Position numbers and translations under genes: made by a program. Of a stretch of DNA of 19,135 nt, positions 1 through 6,771 are shown one piece after another. Position 1 is the first letter of the stretch. Each line of letters begins with the position of its first letter. Under the pieces are notes generated by a model. That model was not told where the DNA came from, did no database searches, and saw nothing but the letters and a program-made list of their open reading frames with translations. Source of the DNA: an uncultured Lachnospiraceae bacterium (GTDB lineage: Bacteria > Bacillota > Clostridia > Lachnospirales > Lachnospiraceae); assembly GCA_910585255.1 (NCBI GenBank), contig CAJUEI010000049.1:1-19135 (forward strand), in the 5' to 3' direction.

Positions 1-1468
1 TAAACAGCACAACACCAGGAAATTTTACCAATCCATTATTTAATGCGGTAATGGATTCCATATCCAAATGATTGGTTGGTTCATCAAAAATCAGGCAGTT
101 TGCACCAGAGATCATCATTTTGGAAAGAAGACAGCGTACTTTTTCACCACCGGAGAGAACACGTACTTTTTTTACTCCATCTTCCCCTGCAAATAACATT
201 CTTCCCAAAAAGCCTCGCACATAAGTGATATCTTTTATTGGAGAATATTGTGTCAGCCAGTCGGAGATAATCAGGTCATTGTTAAATTCGGCTGTATTGT
301 CCTTTGGAAAATAAGCCTGTGAAGTGGTGACACCCCATTTATAAGAGCCGGAATCTGGTTCTAATTCACCGGCAAGAATTTGGAATAAAGTTGTCTTTGC
401 CAGTTCATTTCCTCCGACAAATGCAATCTTATCTCCATGATTCACAATAAAAGAGATATGATCTAATACCAAAACACCGTCAATCGTTTTACAGAGATTT
501 TCAACGGATAATACTTCGTTGCCGATTTCCCGTTCCGGGCGAAAGTCAATATAGGGATACTTTCGGCTGGAAGGTTTAATTTCATCCAACTGAATTTTCT
601 CCAGTGCCTTTTTTCGAGAGGTTGCCTGTTTTGATTTAGAAGCGTTGGCACTAAACCTTTGAATAAATTCCTGCAGTTCCTTGATCTTTTCTTCTTTACG
701 TTTATTTGCCTCTTTCATTTGTTTTATCAAAAGCTGGCTAGACTCATACCAGAAGTCGTAATTACCGGCATAAAGCTGGATCTTTCCATAGTCAATATCG
801 GCAGTATGTGTACAGACTTTATTAAGAAAATAGCGGTCATGGGATACTACAATAACCGTATTTTGAAAATTAATTAAAAACTCTTCTAACCAGGCAATTG
901 CATCTAAATCTAAATGGTTAGTCGGCTCGTCTAAAAGCAAAATATCCGGGTTCCCAAAGAGGGCTTGAGCAAGTAAAACCTTTACTTTTTCTGATCCGTT
1001 TAATTCATGCATCTGTTTAAAATGAAGTTCTGTAGCAATTCCCAATCCATTTAATAAAGTTGCAGCATCCGATTCTGCTTCCCAGCCGTTTAGTTCGGCA
1101 AATTCAGCTTCTAAATCGCTGGCACGTATCCCATCTTCTTCAGTAAAATCTTCTTTTGCATAGATAGCATCTTTTTCTTTCATAATATCATAGAGCCGCT
1201 GATTTCCCATAATAACCGTATCCTGTACAGGAAAAGCATCATATTGAAAGTGATCCTGCTGTAAAAAAGAAAGCCGCTGCCCCGGAGTAATCGCAATATC
1301 TCCTTTGGTTGGTTCTAACTGTCCAGACAGGATTTTTAAAAATGTAGATTTTCCTGCTCCGTTAGCTCCGATTAAACCGTAGCAGTTACCTTCCGTAAAT
1401 TTAATATTTACATCTTCGAACAGAGCCTTTTTGCCTACACGAAGAGTTACATTGTTTGCACTAATCAT
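1..1468 (-). CDS. ABC-F family ATPase (YkpA/YbiT-type), 3' end cut by window edge
   Basis: This is a soluble duplicated-ATPase protein of the ABC-F class, whose members act on ribosomes rather than in membranes. It has no membrane segments. The first 489 residues are visible; family members are usually about 530-540, so roughly the last 50 lie beyond base 1. NBD1 has Walker A GANGAGKST (about residues 34-42), a variant signature LNGSE (about 156-160) and Walker B ILLLDEPTNHLD. A charged linker of about 80 residues leads to NBD2, with an atypical Walker A (GGNELAKTT, Ala for the last Gly), the stretch YKWGVTTSQAYFPKDN, a canonical LSGGE and LIFDEPTNHLD. The Ala-type Walker A and the KWGVTTSQ stretch are as I remember the YkpA/YbiT branch. 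The start is ATG at 1468, with an AGGAAGG ribosome site about 12 nt upstream. It is divergent from the cyclic-di-GMP gene. A resistance-type ABC-F is possible but less likely. Confidence 0.93.
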   Translation of the reverse strand, partial: MISANNVTLRVGKKALFEDVNIKFTEGNCYGLIGANGAGKSTFLKILSGQLEPTKGDIAITPGQRLSFLQQDHFQYDAFPVQDTVIMGNQRLYDIMKEKDAIYAKEDFTEEDGIRASDLEAEFAELNGWEAESDAATLLNGLGIATELHFKQMHELNGSEKVKVLLAQALFGNPDILLLDEPTNHLDLDAIAWLEEFLINFQNTVIVVSHDRYFLNKVCTHTADIDYGKIQLYAGNYDFWYESSQLLIKQMKEANKRKEEKIKELQEFIQRFSANASKSKQATSRKKALEKIQLDEIKPSSRKYPYIDFRPEREIGNEVLSVENLCKTIDGVLVLDHISFIVNHGDKIAFVGGNELAKTTLFQILAGELEPDSGSYKWGVTTSQAYFPKDNTAEFNNDLIISDWLTQYSPIKDITYVRGFLGRMLFAGEDGVKKVRVLSGGEKVRCLLSKMMISGANCLIFDEPTNHLDMESITALNNGLVKFPGVVLF

Positions 1469-1525
1469 AGTAATTTCATTCCTTCCTAACAATCGTTCTT
1501 ATTCTCTCTGTTACGTATCATCTCT

Positions 1526-1553
1526 ATTTTACAGAAAATCTGTGTTTTTGCAA
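1526..1553 (-). promoter_or_regulatory. Candidate sigma-A-type promoter for the ABC-F gene
   Basis: On the minus strand there is a -35-like TTGCAA (1548-1553), a 16-bp spacer and a -10-like TAAAAT (1526-1531). The predicted leader to the ATG at 1468 is about 50 nt and holds no obvious structured regulator. This is a pattern match only. Confidence 0.5.
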
Positions 1554-1595
1554 GAGGAAACTGGAAATTACAGCAGATTTTGTAAAAAATATTTC

Positions 1596-1694
1596 AAAAT
1601 CGGAATCTGCTCCTTTCTCTGATACAAGGAAGTTTCCCAATCCATCACTTTCGCCTTTACGGCTTAGAAGCGGGGGACTTCCTTGATAGGTTAA
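1596..1694 (-). repeat. Dispersed hairpin repeat, degenerate copy (C1)
   Basis: Read on the minus strand it starts TTTAACCTATCAAGGAAGTC, continues with the loop motif CTTCTAAGCCG.AAAGGCGAAAG, closes with ACTTCCTTG and ends near GGAGCAGATTCCGATTTT. The same blocks occur at 9494-9648 and 19084-19135, and the outer edges alone at 14198-14233 and 17895-17930. The outer 9 bp of the hairpin (CAAGGAAGT/ACTTCCTTG) are intact, but the inner stem has decayed. It lies between the two divergent promoters. There is no coding capacity. The hairpin-bounded form resembles non-autonomous IS200/IS605-type relics, but I cannot confirm that. Confidence 0.7.
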
Positions 1695-1789
1695 ATTTTA
1701 AATTACAAAATTAAGATTTATTTTCTGCCTTATAGAAAAATTTGGCTTATAAAAACAAAAAAATAATTTGCTGTACTATCTTCTGGACA

Positions 1790-1818
1790 TTGCAGTTTTG
1801 TAAAACAATTGCTATAAT
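1790..1818 (+). promoter_or_regulatory. Candidate extended -10 promoter for the GGDEF/EAL gene and galM
   Basis: It consists of a weak -35 TTGCAG (1790-1795), a 17-bp spacer and a perfect -10 TATAAT (1813-1818) preceded by TGC (an extended -10). The leader before the ATG at 1904 would be about 80 nt. Confidence 0.6.
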
Positions 1819-1903
1819 AAAAAACATGGGAAAGCAGAAGAGATATGATTGTTATACACTTATTTGGTATCAATAATAGGCTAAGAAAGGGAAGATAGAT
1901 TTT

Positions 1904-4729
1904 ATGATAATAATAGCAGAAAAATCAGGGGGAAGGAAAAATCAGCTGAAACGATTAAAACAAGAAAAAGAAATTCAAAACCGATGCTATCTTACTGCCA
2001 AAGAATTAAGTGAAAATGTTATTTTTGAGTATGACAGAGAAACGGATACAATTTTTTTTCCAAAAAAAATTCGTTCGTTTTTAAATGGAAAGATTGTGTG
2101 GGAACATGCAAAAAGATTGTTTTTTCATACAGATATGATTTATCCAGAAGATAAAAAAAGTTTTTTGGAAATCTGTAATAAACTTTTTACAACAGGGCAG
2201 ACATGGGAGTGTGAATTTCGAACAAAATTTTTTACAGGAGAATATCGTTGGTTTGAAGTGGTCTTTGCTGCAGTACAAAACGAGGAGAAAAAAGTAGTAA
2301 AACTGTTAGGAAAGCTGACAGATATTGAAGAACAAAAGAGACATTTATTAGAACTGCAAAATAGTGCAAAATTAGATTCGATTACTGGATTATATCATAA
2401 AAAAGCAATTTTTGAATTTATGGAAGAGCGGATTGCCAAGCAGCAGGCATTTGCAGTTTTAGTAGTAGATATCGATAATTTTAATCAGATTGGACATACT
2501 ATGGGAAATTTATTCAGTGATTCGGTTCTCTGTACCGTTGCAGACGGGATTCAAGAGACAACCGGAAATTTGGGAACAGTCGGAAGGATTGGTACCGGGG
2601 AGTTTCTGGTTGTATTAGAGAGTGAAGAAAGAGAAACCGTCCAAAAGACCGCAATTGATCTTTCTGGTATGCTGCGAAAGGTATATATTGGAGGAGAAGA
2701 GGGTTTCTATCTGACCGCTAGTATTGGGATCGCTAGGTATCCGCAGGACGGAAAAGAAACAGAAGATGTATTTTCCAGAGCAAGTGAAGCACTCTATACC
2801 ATTAAAAACAGCGGAAAAAATCGATTCTTATTTGCCGATCAAATGGGAAAATTAGAGACTCCTTCTCTAAAGACGGAAAGTTCTATCTATAACTATAACA
2901 CGAATTGGTTTCGCAGACAGGCGGAACATTTTAGTCAGTCCATGATTTCGTTTGTTTTTAATGTATTAGCTTCTGCAAAAAGTCTGCCAAGTGCCATTAA
3001 TCTCGTGTTAGATCGAATCGGAAAGACCTATGAGCTGGATCGAATTCAGATTATGCGGGCTAGTTATACTAACCGTTCAATGCAGGTCAGTTATCTCTGG
3101 GAAGAGCAGGTGCAGCAGGTAAAAGAGGAAGAGGTTTGTTTTCATTTTCAAAGTTGGGAAGAGATGCTCTCTGGATTTGACGAGAGAGGAATGATTATTG
3201 CAAAAGATTGTGAGACAGCCAATCTGACGGCGGATTTTCAAAGAACGATAAAAGAGAGAAAAGCAAAAGCAGTTGTAAGCTGTGGACTTTATGATGTAGA
3301 CGGTGAATTTCTGGGAATGATCTTATTTGAAGACAGTCAGAAAGTAAGGGACTGGGAATTAGTAGAATTGGATACTTTTTTGGAATTTTCTAAGATTATG
3401 TCGTATTTTATTCTGACCAATGCCAGCCGCAAGCGGGATTCTATGAAAATCGAACAGTTAAGTAATTATGATAAAGTGACGGGACTTCATAGCTATCGGC
3501 AGTTTAAAAAAGATTTGGCAAGGATTTTAAAAAAATGTGGAACAATGGGACGGCTCGCTTTACTAAATATGGATATCAGCAATTTTAAATATGTCAATAG
3601 TGCATTTGGAATTGAAGCAGGAGACTGTATGCTGCGGGATTTTGCCCGTTTTTTTGTAACAGAAAATACCTCTTGTATCTCTGGATGCCGGATTTTTGCA
3701 GATGATTTTTTAGCTGTAGTAAAGATGGAGTCAAAAGAGAAATTAGAAGAACAGATTAAAAGGCAGACAGAGGAATTTATTCGGCGGGAATATAAGAAAA
3801 ATGCAGGAAGTTATTTTTCCGTACATACTGGTATCTATGAAATTCTGCCCGAGGACAGAGATGCCAATTATGTAATTGATTGTGCAATTATGGCAAGAAA
3901 GACAGTAAAACGCAGACAGGAGAGTCAATACCAGTTTTTTGATGATGCTCTGCGAGAGCAGGTAATTCGGGAAAGCCGTGTGCTTGCGGTGGCACATAAG
4001 GCGATTCGGCAGGAGGAATTGATTCCTTATTTACAGCCAAAGTTTGATTTAGAGACCAAACAACTGACGGGAGCGGAGGCCCTGGTTCGCTGGAAACAGA
4101 ATGGAAAAATTTGTTTTTATCCGAATGATTTTATTCCTGTATTGGAACAGTCCGGGGATATTGTGGAGTTGGATTTTTCGATTTATGAGCAGGTACTGCG
4201 GACAATGCGGCGATGGCAAGAAGAGGGAAAGCAGTTATTTCCTATTTCAATCAATATTTCTCGTGTACACTGTAAATTCGATTCCTGCGATCAGCGAATT
4301 ATTCAGTTAGCGGATCAATATCAGATTTCCCATAAATGGATTGAAGTAGAGATAACGGAAAGTGCCTTTTTAGATGATACCAATATTTTGGTAGAAAATT
4401 TAGAACGTCTTCGAAATGCCGGATTTCGAATTAGTATTGACGATTTTGGATCGGGGTATTCCTCTCTTAGTATTATTAGCCAAATGCCGGTAGATGTGAT
4501 TAAGATGGATCAGACCTTTATTACAAAAGCATTAGATCAGGAGAGAACCGGATGTGTAATAGCCGCTATGATTTCTATGGCACGCAATTTGAATTTAGAT
4601 GTAATCTGTGAGGGAGTAGAGACAGAGGAACAGGCACAATTTCTTTTGGAACGAGGGTGCCGGACAGGGCAGGGATATCTATTTTCAAAACCAATTTCTA
4701 TTACGGAATTTGAAGAAAAATATCTTTAA
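1904..4729 (+). CDS. PAS-GGDEF-GAF-GGDEF-EAL cyclic-di-GMP signalling protein, probable phosphodiesterase
   Basis: A 941-residue soluble protein with no membrane segment. The domains, in order, are a PAS-like sensor (about 30-145, with a YRWFEV stretch), GGDEF 1 (about 155-312), a GAF-like region (about 340-505), GGDEF 2 (about 518-680) and EAL (about 695-940). Both GGDEF active-site motifs are broken: GTGEF at 230-234 and FADDF at 598-602. The EAL domain keeps its expected metal and catalytic residues: E725 of EALVRW, N784, E816, D846-D847 of IDDFGSGYSS, K867, E903 of CEGVE and Q923. The protein should therefore hydrolyse cyclic-di-GMP, and the degenerate GGDEF domains may bind nucleotide as regulators; this is inference. 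The ribosome site is AAGGGAAG, about 9 nt before the ATG. galM follows at 42 bp and may be cotranscribed, though no functional link is evident. Confidence 0.93.
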   Translation: MIIIAEKSGGRKNQLKRLKQEKEIQNRCYLTAKELSENVIFEYDRETDTIFFPKKIRSFLNGKIVWEHAKRLFFHTDMIYPEDKKSFLEICNKLFTTGQTWECEFRTKFFTGEYRWFEVVFAAVQNEEKKVVKLLGKLTDIEEQKRHLLELQNSAKLDSITGLYHKKAIFEFMEERIAKQQAFAVLVVDIDNFNQIGHTMGNLFSDSVLCTVADGIQETTGNLGTVGRIGTGEFLVVLESEERETVQKTAIDLSGMLRKVYIGGEEGFYLTASIGIARYPQDGKETEDVFSRASEALYTIKNSGKNRFLFADQMGKLETPSLKTESSIYNYNTNWFRRQAEHFSQSMISFVFNVLASAKSLPSAINLVLDRIGKTYELDRIQIMRASYTNRSMQVSYLWEEQVQQVKEEEVCFHFQSWEEMLSGFDERGMIIAKDCETANLTADFQRTIKERKAKAVVSCGLYDVDGEFLGMILFEDSQKVRDWELVELDTFLEFSKIMSYFILTNASRKRDSMKIEQLSNYDKVTGLHSYRQFKKDLARILKKCGTMGRLALLNMDISNFKYVNSAFGIEAGDCMLRDFARFFVTENTSCISGCRIFADDFLAVVKMESKEKLEEQIKRQTEEFIRREYKKNAGSYFSVHTGIYEILPEDRDANYVIDCAIMARKTVKRRQESQYQFFDDALREQVIRESRVLAVAHKAIRQEELIPYLQPKFDLETKQLTGAEALVRWKQNGKICFYPNDFIPVLEQSGDIVELDFSIYEQVLRTMRRWQEEGKQLFPISINISRVHCKFDSCDQRIIQLADQYQISHKWIEVEITESAFLDDTNILVENLERLRNAGFRISIDDFGSGYSSLSIISQMPVDVIKMDQTFITKALDQERTGCVIAAMISMARNLNLDVICEGVETEEQAQFLLERGCRTGQGYLFSKPISITEFEEKYL

Positions 4730-4771
4730 AAACAGCAGTGAAAGAAAAATAACATTAGGAGGATTTTAGAT

Positions 4772-5827
4772 ATGAGTATTAAAAAAACAGATTTTGGAAA
4801 GACAAAAGATGGGAAGCAGGCTTTTTTATATACCCTGACAAATTCAAAAGGGATGGTGGTAAAAGTATCTGATTTTGGAGCAGTTTTAGCGGAAATTCAT
4901 GTGCCTGATCGAAAAGGAGAGTTAAAAGATGTGGTGCTTGGATATGATAATTTAAAACAGTATGAGGTAAATAGACCTAGTTTTGGAGGACTGGTAGGAC
5001 GGCATGCCAATCGGATTGCGGGAGCTTCTTTTGTCTTAAATGGAGTAACCTATAATTTGGAAAAAAACAGCGGAGAAAATAATCTGCACAGCGGGAGTTT
5101 AGGATATCAGCGAAGGTTGTGGAAGGGAGAGGAAAAGGGGGATTCGCAGGTAGAGTTTTCTTTATACAGCCCGGATTTGGATCAGGGATTTCCGGGGAAT
5201 CTGGAGGTAAAGGTGATGTATACTCTTACTGAGGAAAATGCTTTGCGGCTTTCTTATTATGCTGTTTCAGATGCAGATACGGTTTTAAATTTGACCAATC
5301 ATGTATATTTTAATTTAGCTGGACATGATTCGGGAGATGTACTTTCTCAAAAGGTGTGGATTGATTCCGATTATTATACAGAGACGGATGAGAAGTCTAT
5401 TCCTACCGGAGTGATTCTTCCCGTTGAGGGCACAGTTATGGATTTTAGAGAGAAGAAATTAATTGGAGAGGGGATTGATAGTGGAGAGAGAGCGGTTGTA
5501 TTGGGAAATGGGTATGATCACAACTGGGTATTGAAGACGGAAGAGGGGAATGTTTCTCTTGTGGCAGGAATGGAAGATACAGAGAGTGGGAGAGGGATGA
5601 AGGTATATACGGATTCTCCGGGGCTGCAGTTTTATACTGGGAATTTTTTAAATGGAACGGAGATTGGAAAGGGAGGGGTTTGTTATCAGAGGAGAAGCGG
5701 GGCTTGCTTTGAAACGCAGTATTTTCCAGATAGTGTGCATCATAAGAATTTCCGGCAGGCGGTGTTAAAGGCAGGGGAGATCTATCGGGGAGAAACGGTG
5801 TTTGCTTTTTATGTAGTGGAATCGTAA
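4772..5827 (+). CDS. galM: Aldose 1-epimerase (mutarotase)
   Basis: A 351-residue cytoplasmic enzyme that interconverts the alpha and beta anomers of galactose and other aldoses, feeding the Leloir pathway. The length is typical of GalM. Family residues are visible: N80-R81 in GRHANRIA, H106 in NNLHSG, the catalytic acid H177 in TNHVYFNL, substrate-binding D249 in GYDHNWVL and the catalytic base E314 in ACFETQYFPDS. The start has a strong AGGAGG site 8 nt before the ATG. It lies 42 bp downstream of the EAL protein with no terminator between them, so it is probably in the same transcript. No galK, galT or galE gene is near, so its pathway context here is unknown. Downstream lie a G-rich tract and structured element A. 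Confidence 0.95.
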   Translation: MSIKKTDFGKTKDGKQAFLYTLTNSKGMVVKVSDFGAVLAEIHVPDRKGELKDVVLGYDNLKQYEVNRPSFGGLVGRHANRIAGASFVLNGVTYNLEKNSGENNLHSGSLGYQRRLWKGEEKGDSQVEFSLYSPDLDQGFPGNLEVKVMYTLTEENALRLSYYAVSDADTVLNLTNHVYFNLAGHDSGDVLSQKVWIDSDYYTETDEKSIPTGVILPVEGTVMDFREKKLIGEGIDSGERAVVLGNGYDHNWVLKTEEGNVSLVAGMEDTESGRGMKVYTDSPGLQFYTGNFLNGTEIGKGGVCYQRRSGACFETQYFPDSVHHKNFRQAVLKAGEIYRGETVFAFYVVES

Positions 5828-5955
5828 GTTAGAATTAACTGGAAGTTAGTAGGTTTTCGTAGAGTATTTTACTCTATGAAAAAAGTGTTTGGTAGTATCC
5901 CTGTTTGACATCATAGCTTTTTTGGGGAGATTTGTCAAGAGCGAATTTCTTTTTT

Positions 5956-5978
5956 GGGAAGTGGGGGGATGGGTGGGG
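5956..5978 (+). other. G-quadruplex-type G-rich tract
   Basis: Four runs of three or more G (runs of 3, 6, 3 and 4) are separated by loops of 4, 2 and 1 nt on the plus strand. This fits the canonical four-run quadruplex pattern. It lies about 130 nt after the galM stop and 5 nt before the left arm of element A, and it stands out in an AT-rich genome. Copy B has no equivalent G-tract. Confidence 0.6.
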
Positions 5979-5983
5979 AGGAC

Positions 5984-6222
5984 GCTAGAGAGAGATAGTT
6001 TTATTGGATTGCTGTTCCGCTCTCCAGAAAGAGAAGTTCTAAGGCTTCTGATTTTGGTGCATCCAACCGGACGGACCGGCACGCAATTCGCCTCTGCAGG
6101 AGGCTAAACACGTGCCTTTTTCGGGCACAAGTGCCCGAAAATCCTAGAGATCGACAGAAGCCTAAGAACTTCTAGCTTTCTTCCGAAGTCACAGCAATCC
6201 AATAAAACTATCTCTCTCTAGC
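5984..6222 (+). repeat. Structured palindromic element, copy A (candidate non-coding RNA)
   Basis: A 239-nt fold. The outer arms 5984-6015 and 6191-6222 are 32 bp of perfect inverted repeat. A further stem joins 6032-6050 to 6155-6173 (19 bp with one A.A mismatch), and GAAAG/CTTTC pairs between the two stems. The head contains GGCACG (6078-6083) with CGTGCC (6111-6116) enclosing GCCTC-TGCAG-GAGGC (6090-6104), a small CCGG/CCGG hairpin (6067-6079) and CGGGCAC-AA-GTGCCCG (6122-6137). The core 6016-6190 recurs almost unchanged, inverted, at 6492-6667. It lies downstream of galM in the same orientation, so it could be a 3'-UTR element or an independent RNA. No promoter or protein is evident. I do not recognise the family. 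Confidence 0.85.
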
Positions 6223-6461
6223 TGTTCACTGGCTCCGGTAATAAAAAATAAGAGGCAGGCAGTTTTTTTCAATAAATTATAGTGATATATTAAAATTTAT
6301 ATTGTGAAAATAACTAAAATTTATTTTTATTACAAGCGTTATAATAGAGATGGATGGAAGATTCTTTTGCTGTTTTGAATCTGTAAATTTTGCAGTTAAT
6401 TGATCTGCTTCAAATCTGTAAATGTTGTAGTTAATCGATCCGTTTCTAAGAGAAAAACAGG
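6223..6461. other. Spacer between inverted elements A and B; no gene seen
   Basis: AT-rich, with stops in all frames. It contains a perfect TATAAT (6340-6345) on the plus strand without a convincing -35, and the tandem 35-bp repeat listed separately. Because it is flanked by inverted repeats of about 175 bp, it could in principle be flipped by recombination. Confidence 0.6.
6377..6446. repeat. Imperfect tandem 35-bp duplication
   Basis: Unit 1 (6377-6411) and unit 2 (6412-6446) match at 29 of 35 positions without gaps. Both contain AATCTGTAAAT and AGTTAAT followed by GATC. The second unit ends 15 nt before the arm of element B. No function is recognised. Confidence 0.8.
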
Positions 6462-6697
6462 CAGATTGGAAATGTGGTATTGGGCTGTGGTGACTTCGGA
6501 AGAAAGCTAGAAGTTCTTAGGCTTCTGTAGAAAACGTAGGATTTTCAGGCACTTGTGCCTGAAAAAGGCACGTGTTTAGCCTCCTGCAGAGGCGAATTGC
6601 GTGCCGGTCCGTCCGGTTGGATGCACCAAAATCAGAAGCCTTAGAACTTCTCTTTCTGGAGAGCGGAACCACAGCCCAATACCACTTTTCCAATCTG
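6462..6697 (-). repeat. Structured palindromic element, copy B (candidate non-coding RNA), inverted relative to copy A
   Basis: The arms 6462-6491 and 6668-6697 pair over 30 bp with one mismatch. The core (6492-6667) matches the core of copy A except for one compensated pair in the terminal hairpin (G:C in A, A:T in B, at 6547/6560) and a patch of 7-8 nt (6529-6536). The arm sequences themselves differ from copy A at about 13 of 32 aligned positions, yet nearly every change is matched on the opposite arm. It lies 74 bp downstream of the MalY/PatB stop codon in the same orientation as that gene, mirroring copy A's relation to galM. Confidence 0.85.
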
Positions 6698-6771
6698 ACG
6701 TCCGTTTCACCATTTCACTATCGGATACAGTTAAACCAAGTGGTAGCGGCGAGCAGGGAAAGTAACCTTCC

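Noticed and set aside
659..877. Plus-strand frame within the ABC-F gene
   Set aside because: It is antisense to a clear ABC-F reading frame with all its motifs; a coding shadow.
5862..5882. Short hairpin TAGAGTA/TACTCTA after galM as a terminator
   Set aside because: It is followed by A, not T, on the plus strand, so it does not fit an intrinsic terminator in the galM direction.
5889..6107. 72-codon plus-strand frame through element A, sharing its last 31 residues with a frame at 6576-6809
   Set aside because: The shared peptide simply follows from the identical structured core. The upstream parts are unrelated, there is no ribosome site, and the changes between copies follow base pairing rather than codons.
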